From: Betaproteobacteria bacterium
GTDB taxonomy: Bacteria > Pseudomonadota > Gammaproteobacteria > Burkholderiales > Burkholderiaceae_C
Assembly: GCA_013289985.1 (NCBI GenBank)
Contig: JABCYW010000041.1
Span: 1-43,086, forward strand
Direction of reading: 5' to 3'
Length of the DNA: 43,086 nt
Part shown: one piece after another, positions 34,670 to 43,086 of the stretch
Layout of the letters: each line of letters starts with the position of its first letter
Numbering within the stretch: the first letter of the stretch is position 1
Made by a program: the position numbers and the translations under genes
The notes under the pieces: model-generated
What the model was told of the DNA's origin: nothing
Databases searched by the model: none
The model's input: the letters and a program-made list of their open reading frames with translations, nothing else

Positions 34670-35917
34670 TCAGCGGCGCGCACGGTGTTCGATCAGGGTC
34701 TTCGCGTCGGCCAGCGCGGCATGGATGTCCTTGCCGTCGGCGATCACGTTCTGGTACTCGGCGCGCACGGCGTCGGTGGCCATGGCGTCGTACTTGTCGA
34801 CGGGGATCGCCGGCACCTTGCCGGCGGTGTCGCGCCACAGCACGCCGGCGGCCTGGCCGCCCAGGAAGGCGATGGGCTCGGCCACCACGGGATCCTGCTG
34901 CGCGGACAGCAGCGACGGGAAGTTGCCGAACTGGCGCAGCGCGTCGAGCTGCGTCTGGCGGTCGGCCGTGAGGAACTGGATGAACGCCCACGCCTCGGCC
35001 TTGTGCCGCGCCCGCCTGGGGATCGCGTAGAACGAGCCGCCGTACGACGCGTACACGCCGCCCGGCAGGGGCGCCGAGCGCCACTTGCCGGCGGTGTCGG
35101 GCGCGAGCCAGTTCTTCAGGTGGCCGGCGAGCCACGAGCCCATCATCTGGCCGGCGATCCGGCCGGAGCGGAAGCCCGCCACCCACTCGTTGGTCCACAT
35201 CGTGGTGCCCGCGTCGATGCCGGCCCGGTGCGCGGCGCGCCCCAGCTCGAACGCGCGCACGAAGCGGGCGTCGTCCACCAGCACCTTGCCCGCGCGATCG
35301 AAGTAGATGCCCTCGCCCGGCGGCAGGTTGGAGCGCAGCACGATGTCGACGACGTCGTTGCTGCTGGCCAGCAGGCAGGCGCCGGTGGCGGCCTTGAGCT
35401 TGACGCCGGCGGCGATGAAGGTGGGCCAGTCCCGGGTGAGGTCGGCCTCGGTCAGGCCGGCCTTGGCGAGCAGGTCGGCGCGGTACAGCAGCGTGCCGGG
35501 GCCGATGTCGGCCGGCAGCGCGCTGAGCTCGCCCTTGGCGTTGGTCGCCTGGGCCAGCGTGTAGGCGGGAAACGCCGCGCGCAGGCCGGCGGCGTCGTAC
35601 GGCGGCTTGTACAGGTCCTCGAAGCCGCCCGAGCCGGTGAACTTGCCGATGAACTTGAAGTCGATGGCCATCACGTCGGGCAGGCCCGAGCCGGTGGCCA
35701 GGTCCGTCGTCATCCGGTCGTGGTGGTCGGCGTACTGCAGCGAGACGATCTTCACGTCCACGTCCGGATGCGCGGCATGCCAGCGCGGGAGCGCGGCCCT
35801 GGCGGCGCGGTCGAGATCCGGGAAGGTGGCGAGCGTGATCGTGGTCGTCGCGCGGCTGGCGCCCATTGCGCACAATGCGGCGGCCGCGAGCAGGAACGCC
35901 CGGAGCAAGGAGGACAT
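34670..35917 (-). CDS. Sugar-binding protein of the CUT1 transporter
   Basis: The 415-residue product from ATG 35917 has a signal peptide (LLRAFLLAAAALCAMGASRA) and the extracellular-solute-binding family 1 fold (VDVKIVSLQYADHHDRMTTDLATGSGLPDVMAIDFKFIGKF). It binds sugar in the periplasm and delivers it to the MalFG-type pair. It is the first gene of the operon but lies 116 nt downstream of the TonB-dependent receptor stop, separated by a hairpin. No lipobox is evident. Confidence 0.92.
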   Translation of the reverse strand: MSSLLRAFLLAAAALCAMGASRATTTITLATFPDLDRAARAALPRWHAAHPDVDVKIVSLQYADHHDRMTTDLATGSGLPDVMAIDFKFIGKFTGSGGFEDLYKPPYDAAGLRAAFPAYTLAQATNAKGELSALPADIGPGTLLYRADLLAKAGLTEADLTRDWPTFIAAGVKLKAATGACLLASSNDVVDIVLRSNLPPGEGIYFDRAGKVLVDDARFVRAFELGRAAHRAGIDAGTTMWTNEWVAGFRSGRIAGQMMGSWLAGHLKNWLAPDTAGKWRSAPLPGGVYASYGGSFYAIPRRARHKAEAWAFIQFLTADRQTQLDALRQFGNFPSLLSAQQDPVVAEPIAFLGGQAAGVLWRDTAGKVPAIPVDKYDAMATDAVRAEYQNVIADGKDIHAALADAKTLIEHRARR

Positions 35918-35931
35918 GGTGTTCTAAAAGA

Positions 35932-35955
35932 GGCTGCGACGGGGCCGTCGCAGCC
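35932..35955 (-). terminator. Hairpin between receptor and binding-protein genes
   Basis: GGCTGCGACGG (35932-35942) is the exact reverse complement of CCGTCGCAGCC (35945-35955). Read on the minus strand the stem is followed by TCTTTTA, resembling an intrinsic terminator. It would end part of the receptor transcripts or let some read into the transporter operon. It lies only about 15 nt before the binding-protein ATG. Confidence 0.6.
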
Positions 35956-36033
35956 GGGAAAAGCCGGCCGTGCGGCGCACGACCGGGCTCGGAGAAAGTG
36001 CGGCGCCCGCCGGCCGGAGAGCGCCGCGGGGCA

Positions 36034-38445
<2,412 letters not shown>

Positions 38446-38525
38446 GTTGTCTCCAGTTTTTTGGTGGTGCAGCTACGGCCGTCTGTGCGGCGTTTCCAGT
38501 CATCGTCGGCCCTGGAATGAATCGC

Positions 38526-38554
38526 ATGATGCCGATCGATGACAACGCTGTCAA
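38526..38554 (-). promoter_or_regulatory. Candidate promoter of the receptor gene
   Basis: On the minus strand, a consensus -35 TTGACA (38554-38549) is followed 17 nt later by CATCAT (38531-38526), a 4/6 match to a -10. The -35 sits between and partly within the two LacI-type operators, so repressor binding would block it. The untranslated leader to GTG 38445 would be about 75 nt. Confidence 0.5.
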
Positions 38555-38576
38555 CGACGGAATGACAGCGTTGTCT
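38540..38576. promoter_or_regulatory. Paired LacI-type operators in divergent promoter region
   Basis: TGACAACGCTGTCA (38540-38553) and TGACAGCGTTGTCT (38563-38576) are each LacI-style palindromes with central CG and together form a 13-nt perfect inverted repeat (38541-38553 with 38563-38575). Their centres are 23 bp apart, about two helical turns. The regulator encoded at 40255 is the natural ligand-responsive binder. A search by eye found no similar site before the sugar-binding-protein gene. Confidence 0.75.
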
Positions 38577-38591
38577 TTTTGTCGATATGAT
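38562..38591 (+). promoter_or_regulatory. Candidate promoter of the halogenase-like and LacI genes
   Basis: ATGACA (38562-38567) and TATGAT (38586-38591), spacer 18, are each 5/6 to sigma70 consensus. The second operator covers the -35 and half the spacer. A further TATAAG lies at 38596-38601. The leader to ATG 38699 would be about 100 nt. Confidence 0.5.
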
Positions 38592-38698
38592 CGCCTATAA
38601 GAAGCGGTCGAAACGGCCCCGGGAAAGTACCGAGGCCCTCGACAGCGCCGAGAAACAGCGGGAGGCCTCACGCTTCACCGCTCCGGAGACAAGCCCCC

Positions 38699-40255
38699 AT
38701 GAAGCCCATCCAGCACATCCTCATCGTCGGCGGCGGCACCGCCGGCTGGCTCACCGCGGCCTTCCTGGCGCGCACGCTGGGCACCGCCGCGGGCGGGATC
38801 CGGGTGACGCTGGTGGAGTCCAGCGAGATCGGCATCATCGGCGTCGGCGAGGGCACGTTCCCGTCGATCCGCGGCACGCTCAGCGCCATCGGCCTGGACG
38901 AGGCGCGCTTCATCCGCGAGTGCGACGCCACGTTCAAGCAGGGCGTCAGCTTCGTCGACTGGGCACGCCCCGGCGAGCGCTACTTCCATCCGTTCAACCC
39001 GCCCAGCCAGCGGCCCGGCGCGCCCGAGCTGATGCCTTACTGGCTGCTGGGCGAGGCCGGCGCGACCGACGGCACGCCGCGCGCCTTCGCGGACGCGGTG
39101 TCGATGCAGCAGCACGTGGCCGACGCCTCGCGCGCGCCCAAGCGCACGGGCGACGGCGACTGGCTGGGCCCGATGAACTACGCCTACCACTTCGACGCCG
39201 GCAAGTTCGCCGCGCTGCTGGCCACGCACGCGCAGACGCTGGGCGTCGAGCGCGTGATCGCCACGGTGGAACGCGTGGAACTGCGCGAGGACGGCCACAT
39301 CGCCGGCGTCGCCACCCGCGAGCGCGGCGCGATGAGCGCCGACCTCTACATCGACTGCACGGGCTTCCGCGCCGCGCTGATCGGCGACGCGCTGGGCGCG
39401 GCGCGCAAGCCCTTGAGCGACGTGCTGTTCGTCGACCGCGCGCTGGCGCTGCAGGTGCCCTACCCGGCCGACGCCACGCCCATCCCGTCGTACACGATCT
39501 CCACCGCGCACGAGGCCGGCTGGACCTGGGACATCGGCCTGCACCGCCGGCGCGGCATCGGCTACGTCTACTCCAGCCGCCACACCGACGACGACGCGGC
39601 CGAGCGCGTGCTGCGCCGCTATATCGGGCCGGCCGCCGACGCGCTGAGCCCGCGCACCCTGAAGCTGGACGTGGGCTACCGCGAGACGCAATGGATCGGC
39701 AACTGCGTGGCCGTGGGCCTGTCGGCCGGCTTCCTCGAGCCGCTGGAGTCGTCGGGCATCGGCCTGATCGAGGCCGCCGCCTACCTGATCGGCTACCTGC
39801 TGCCGGCCGACGGCAACTTCGCGCCGGCGGCGCGCGCGTTCAACGAGCAGATGCGCGCACGCTTCGAGCGCATCGTCGACTTCCTCAAGCTGCACTACGC
39901 GCTGACCCGCCGCGACGACACCGCGTTCTGGCGCGACAACGCCGACCCGGCGTCGTGGACGCCCACGCTGCGCGACCTGCTCGCACGCTGGCGCGGCCGA
40001 CCGCCGCACCGGCTCGACTTCATCGTCGACCTGGAGATGTACCCGCCCTCCAGCTGGCAGTACGTCCTGTACGGCATGGGGTATCCGACCGATCTCTCGC
40101 ACGCGCGCGCCGCGTGGCCGCGCGCGGCCGACGCGCGCCAGGAATTCGCGACGATCGCGCAGGTCGCCCGCCGCGCCGCCGCCGACCTGCCCGACCACCG
40201 CGCGCTGGTGGAGGCGATGTGCGCCCGCACCGCGCCCGCGCGGAGCGTCGCCTGA
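38699..40255 (+). CDS. Tryptophan halogenase-family flavoprotein
   Basis: The 518-residue product has FAD motif VGGGTAGWLTAAFLAR (about 10-25), VGEGTFPSIRGTL, the lysine in ATFKQGVSFVDW where the halogenase catalytic Lys79 lies, the WxWxI motif GWTWDIGL that blocks monooxygenase activity, and FLEPLESSGIG with the conserved catalytic Glu. The halogenase machinery is thus conserved. Family members in sugar-utilisation loci next to TonB receptors are common in proteobacteria but their reaction is unknown; tryptophan need not be the substrate. GGAG precedes the ATG. Its stop overlaps the LacI start by 1 nt. Confidence 0.9.
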   Translation: MKPIQHILIVGGGTAGWLTAAFLARTLGTAAGGIRVTLVESSEIGIIGVGEGTFPSIRGTLSAIGLDEARFIRECDATFKQGVSFVDWARPGERYFHPFNPPSQRPGAPELMPYWLLGEAGATDGTPRAFADAVSMQQHVADASRAPKRTGDGDWLGPMNYAYHFDAGKFAALLATHAQTLGVERVIATVERVELREDGHIAGVATRERGAMSADLYIDCTGFRAALIGDALGAARKPLSDVLFVDRALALQVPYPADATPIPSYTISTAHEAGWTWDIGLHRRRGIGYVYSSRHTDDDAAERVLRRYIGPAADALSPRTLKLDVGYRETQWIGNCVAVGLSAGFLEPLESSGIGLIEAAAYLIGYLLPADGNFAPAARAFNEQMRARFERIVDFLKLHYALTRRDDTAFWRDNADPASWTPTLRDLLARWRGRPPHRLDFIVDLEMYPPSSWQYVLYGMGYPTDLSHARAAWPRAADARQEFATIAQVARRAAADLPDHRALVEAMCARTAPARSVA

Positions 40256-41349
40256 TGGCCCATTCGCGCACGCCGCCGGTGGCGCCGCCGGCGGCCAGCA
40301 CCACGATCAGCGACGTGGCCAGGCAGGCCGGCGTGTCGATCAAGACCGTGTCGCGCGTCATGAACCACGAGTCCGGCGTGCGCCAGGACACCCGCGACAA
40401 GGTGCTGCAGGTGATGGCCGAGCTGCGCTACCGGCCCAGCCAGTCGGCGCGCAGCCTGGCCGGCGCGCGCTCGTTCCTCATCGGCCTGCTGTACTTCGAC
40501 CCCAGCGCGGCCTTCGTCTCGGGCGTGCAGCAGGGCGCCACGATGCGCTGCCGCGAGGCCGGCTATCACCTGGTCGTGGAATCGATGGACAACGACGCGC
40601 ACGACCTCGGCGAGCAGGTGCACCGCATGGTCTCCACGCTGCGCCCCGACGGCATGATCCTGACGCCGCCGCTGTGCGACAACCCGCACGTGCTCAAGGC
40701 GCTGCACGACAGCGGCACGCCCACGGTGCTGGTCTCGCCCGCGCGCCAGCGCAAGGACATGCCCAGCGTGCGCATGGACGACGTGCACGCGGCCGAGGAG
40801 ATCACCAACCTGCTGCTGAGCCTGGGCCACCGCCGCATCGCGTTCATCCGCGGCGCGGCCGACCAGGCGGCGTCGGCGCTGCGCGAGCAGGGCTTCGTCA
40901 AGGCGATGAAGGCGGCGCGCGTGGAGCTCGCGCCCGAGCTGGTGATAGCCGGCGACTTCCGCTTCGAGTCCGGCGTGGCCGCCACGCACCAGCTGCTCAA
41001 GCTGCGCCACCATCCCACCGCCGTCTTCGCCAGCAACGACGACATGGCGCTGGGCGTGCTGGCCGCGGCGCAGCGCCAGGGCCTCGCGGTGCCGGGCGAC
41101 CTCGCCATCGCCGGCTTCGACGATTCGCCCGCCAGCGCGCTGGTGTGGCCGCCGCTGACCACCATGCGCCAGCCCACGGTGGCGATGGCGCGCGCGGCCG
41201 TCGACCTGCTGATCGGCACGCCCACCGTGCAAGGCACGCCCGGCACGCGCACGACGGCGGCGGTGCAGCGGGTGCTGCCGCACGAGCTGATCGTGCGCGA
41301 TTCGACGAGCGCGCCGGCTAGGGCGGCGCGGCGGGCGCCGAGGGGGTGA
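40255..41349 (+). CDS. LacI-family transcriptional regulator
   Basis: The 364-residue protein has the LacI helix-turn-helix TTISDVARQAGVSIKTVSRVMN (about 16-37), the hinge YRPSQSARSLAGARS, and a periplasmic-binding-protein-like sensor ending near VLPHELIVRDST, with the usual FASNDDMALGVL and IAGFDDSPAS blocks. It is translationally coupled to the halogenase gene (TGATG). It probably represses both divergent units through the two palindromes at 38540-38576 and is released by the imported sugar or its product (inference). The C-terminus has an extra basic Ala/Arg stretch. Confidence 0.95.
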   Translation: MAHSRTPPVAPPAASTTISDVARQAGVSIKTVSRVMNHESGVRQDTRDKVLQVMAELRYRPSQSARSLAGARSFLIGLLYFDPSAAFVSGVQQGATMRCREAGYHLVVESMDNDAHDLGEQVHRMVSTLRPDGMILTPPLCDNPHVLKALHDSGTPTVLVSPARQRKDMPSVRMDDVHAAEEITNLLLSLGHRRIAFIRGAADQAASALREQGFVKAMKAARVELAPELVIAGDFRFESGVAATHQLLKLRHHPTAVFASNDDMALGVLAAAQRQGLAVPGDLAIAGFDDSPASALVWPPLTTMRQPTVAMARAAVDLLIGTPTVQGTPGTRTTAAVQRVLPHELIVRDSTSAPARAARRAPRG

Positions 41350-41361
41350 ATTGCCGACGAG

Positions 41362-41841
41362 CTAGTCGCACCTGAGCGGGAACGATGTCGACCCCGGCCC
41401 GTATCGCCCCGACGTCACGACCCAACGTTGCGCCGAGATCAACTGGCCATCCCGCAGACTGAAGAGGAGCTCGACCCCCTCCTCCGCCGATCGCTTCGAA
41501 GCACGGACGTCCGCCCTGAAGCTGACATCGACATAGGGCGGCAGAATGTCAGGATCGTGATACCACGACCCCTTGAGTACCAGGTTCTCTCTGGATGAAG
41601 GCGGAATCTTGCGCACAAGGCATGGCGGAACCTGGGTCTCATGGCCCGGCACCGTCAGGACGATTGCGGCGACATGCCCCGGCGCCTTGGGATCGAATTC
41701 GATCTTCAACCTGGTTGCGGCGTACTCCTCGGGCAGTTCCGGGATCGCGCCATCGTCCGCCAGCGTGAAGAAGCGATCGACGTGGCCGTGGGCCGCAAGC
41801 GCGGCCGAACCGAGGGCGAGTACGACAGCCAGCTTCTTCAT
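41362..41841 (-). CDS. Secreted hypothetical protein, 159 residues
   Basis: ATG 41841 follows a strong GGAGGTCCC site, which decides the start over the longer open frame. The signal peptide is MKKLAVVLALGSAALAAHG. The mature part has strands and loops such as DRFFTLADDGAIPELPEEYAATRLKIEFD and PPCLVRKIPPSSRENLVLKGSWYHD; two cysteines (PPCLVRK and final LRCD) may form a disulfide. Family is not recognised. It is divergent from the next gene over 90 nt and convergent with the LacI gene. Confidence 0.75.
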   Translation of the reverse strand: MKKLAVVLALGSAALAAHGHVDRFFTLADDGAIPELPEEYAATRLKIEFDPKAPGHVAAIVLTVPGHETQVPPCLVRKIPPSSRENLVLKGSWYHDPDILPPYVDVSFRADVRASKRSAEEGVELLFSLRDGQLISAQRWVVTSGRYGPGSTSFPLRCD

Positions 41842-41931
41842 GGGACCTCCAACTCTCGTCGGCGACCGTTTGAGCGCGCGCCTCGTGGTCGGAACGTGTA
41901 CGCTGCACGGAAACCTCGCGCGAGATCGAGC

Positions 41932-42315
41932 ATGCCATACGAACTGAGTTTCACGAAGCACGTGCAAGTGACCGACCGCGCGCGCTACATCAACAGCTGC
42001 AGCGTGGCCGGCGACGTTGTTTCTGCAGCACTGCTGCCGGCACTCCAGGCGCGCTACGGCCGGTTCGACACCGGTGAGGAGGACTGGGGCTGGTTCATGT
42101 GGTCCACGTCGGATGGATTGCGCTTGTCCGTTGACGTCTTCACCGACGACGATCTGGCGGGAAAGTTCAGGGCACGTGTCGCGACGAGCCGGCGCCGGCG
42201 TCTTCTCGGCTGGAAGGAAATCGACACCGCCGCGCTCGAGGAGTTGCGGGGGGTCGTCCAGGCACAGTTGACGGCTTGGCTTGGACAGCCGCCGCTGGTC
42301 ATTCACGTCGACTGA
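41932..42315 (+). CDS. Hypothetical protein, 127 residues
   Basis: From ATG 41932 the product is soluble with no signal peptide. It opens MPYELSFTKHVQVTDRARYIN, has an aromatic segment DWGWFMWSTSDGLRLSVDVF, a basic run RRRRLLGWKE, and ends QPPLVIHVD. No known motif is seen. Coding character is good. It may share the 90-nt divergent promoter region with the secreted protein gene on the other strand. Confidence 0.65.
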   Translation: MPYELSFTKHVQVTDRARYINSCSVAGDVVSAALLPALQARYGRFDTGEEDWGWFMWSTSDGLRLSVDVFTDDDLAGKFRARVATSRRRRLLGWKEIDTAALEELRGVVQAQLTAWLGQPPLVIHVD

Positions 42316-42481
42316 CCTTCAACGCCGGCAGCCGCGCTGCGAGAACGGCTGCGACCGGCCGACGGCCCCAAGTCTCGCGGGGTGAAGTCCCGGCAGCGTG
42401 ACCGCATCGCCCCAACTGACGCCCCGGCGCTAACGTTCCGCCCCGCGACGTGCGCGCGTTCCCGGGAGACCAGCAGGGATG

Positions 42482-42571
42482 GGTGCCAGGTCTTGCCTGG
42501 CAACTCCAACAGCGGGTCGTCTTCAAGACCATCGCCAACGTGATGCGGCTTGCCAGGCAAGACCTGGCACC
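42482..42571. repeat. REP-like 21-nt perfect inverted repeat
   Basis: The 21 nt at 42482-42502 (starting GGTGCCAGGTCTTGC) are exactly inverted at 42551-42571 with a 48-nt spacer; one more pair extends inward. Each arm is itself a small hairpin (TGCCAGG-TCTTG-CCTGGCA). It lies between the 127-residue gene and the ClpS-domain gene. Such CAAGACCTGGCA-type repeats are characteristic of REP/BIME elements moved by REP-associated transposases; none is present here. Confidence 0.65.
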
Positions 42572-42609
42572 TTGGACACTCGCTACTGCTCGATCGTCGC
42601 CACGAGTGC

Positions 42610-43086
42610 TCAGGCCACCGCGGCTTCGACCGCCCGACACACCAGCACGTGTCCCTGCGCGCGCGCCTCGCGCGTGATGCCGTCTGCCACCGCATCGGCC
42701 TGCGCGCGATCCGCCAGCGCGAACAGCATACCGCCTTGCGCGTGGATGCGCAGCATGGCGGCCTTGGCGGCCTCGGCATCGAGCGCCAGGTACTTCTGCA
42801 GTACCGCCATCACGAACTCCATCGTTGTCGAATCGTCGTTGAGCATCTCGACGCCGACCTGGAAGCCGGGCGGCAGCATGTCCGCGATCGCGGTCAGATT
42901 GGTCTCGCGCGGAAACAGCGGCGATGCGGCGTGCTGCTTCGCCAGCGGATGCGGCGCGCCGCGCGTGACGTGCAGCAGCAGTTCCCAGAGGATGGCGCCG
43001 TCGTTGGACAGGTCATCGCGCACCTTTCCGGGAACTAGATTGATCACCGCCACGATGAGGTTCACCGTCGTGAACGTGACGACGAC
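42610..43086 (-). CDS. ClpS-domain protein, possibly fused to a site-2-protease-like domain (partial)
   Basis: The frame is open to the window edge, so the 5' end is cut; GTG 43065 gives 151 residues at least. The C-terminal half is a ClpS fold: VEMLNDDSTTMEFVMAVLQKY, then AAMLRIHAQGGMLFALADRAQAD and a final HVLVCRAVEA. ClpS delivers N-degron substrates to ClpA. The N-terminal part reads FTTVNLIVAVINLVPGKVRDD followed by NDGAILWELL, resembling the last membrane helix and NxxP...DG zinc-ligand region of M50 site-2 proteases. Thus this may be a membrane protease with a ClpS-like C-terminal domain. The fusion idea needs the missing upstream sequence. Confidence 0.7.
   Translation of the reverse strand, partial: VVVTFTTVNLIVAVINLVPGKVRDDLSNDGAILWELLLHVTRGAPHPLAKQHAASPLFPRETNLTAIADMLPPGFQVGVEMLNDDSTTMEFVMAVLQKYLALDAEAAKAAMLRIHAQGGMLFALADRAQADAVADGITREARAQGHVLVCRAVEAAVA

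Noticed and set aside
35918-36033. Searched for a LacI operator before the sugar-binding-protein gene
   Set aside because: No TGACA-N4-TGTCA-like palindrome is present; only the terminator-like hairpin.

Overview
The window is a GC-rich proteobacterial chromosome segment. The gene content (two ABC importer operons of LivGFKHM and CUT1 type, a FUSC exporter, ProQ, a DUF2059 protein, a TonB-dependent receptor next to a tryptophan-halogenase-like gene) fits Burkholderiales best, perhaps the Roseateles/Mitsuaria group. That placement is inference from gene families only. There is no rRNA, tRNA, CRISPR array or complete insertion sequence.

Layout. (1) 66-5763: a tight plus-strand operon of TlpA-like thioredoxin, DUF4266 lipoprotein, DUF3570 barrel-like protein, ApbE flavin transferase, DsbD and a thioredoxin reductase. 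The DUF3570 protein carries a seven-residue match to the ApbE flavinylation motif, so the operon reads as an undescribed envelope redox system: a thiol-reducing chain from NADPH to the periplasm, plus covalent flavin attachment. A frameshifted FIST-family remnant follows. (2) 6148-9429: PaiB-like, monooxygenase-like and LysE-type genes diverge from a MocR regulator across a repeat-rich operator. (3) 9768-12134: a class 3 lipase and a phosphoesterase (phospholipase C/acid phosphatase family), both without visible signal peptides. (4) 12222-15780: six small minus-strand accessory genes (GNAT, DUF2199, SUKH-3, three unknown), an attC-like core site and a MITE-like element. This looks like an accessory island, possibly a decayed integron cassette array. 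(5) 16061-18798: a Tat-type D-amino-acid-oxidase homologue with circularly permuted motifs, and a membrane diguanylate cyclase.

(6) 18990-25768: a branched-chain-amino-acid-type ABC importer operon (ATPases, binding protein, permeases), a secreted unknown and a DEAD-box helicase. (7) 25771-30197: a FUSC exporter, a DUF2059 protein and a ProQ RNA chaperone with a long basic Arg/Pro/Gly tail, followed by REP-like repeats. (8) 30376-41349: a complete carbohydrate locus. On the minus strand are a TonB-dependent receptor, sugar-binding protein, two permeases, a family 1 beta-glycosidase and an ATPase. Divergently there is a halogenase-like flavoprotein and a LacI regulator. Two LacI-type operators lie over both divergent promoters. 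The likely flow is outer-membrane uptake, inner-membrane import, cytoplasmic hydrolysis, with LacI as sugar sensor. (9) 41362-43086: two small unknown genes, another REP-like inverted repeat, and a ClpS-domain protein that runs off the window and appears fused to the end of a site-2-protease-like membrane domain.

By eye, base composition and codon bias change near 18.9 kb and again near 41.35 kb: the middle block is much richer in G/C-ending codons than either flank.
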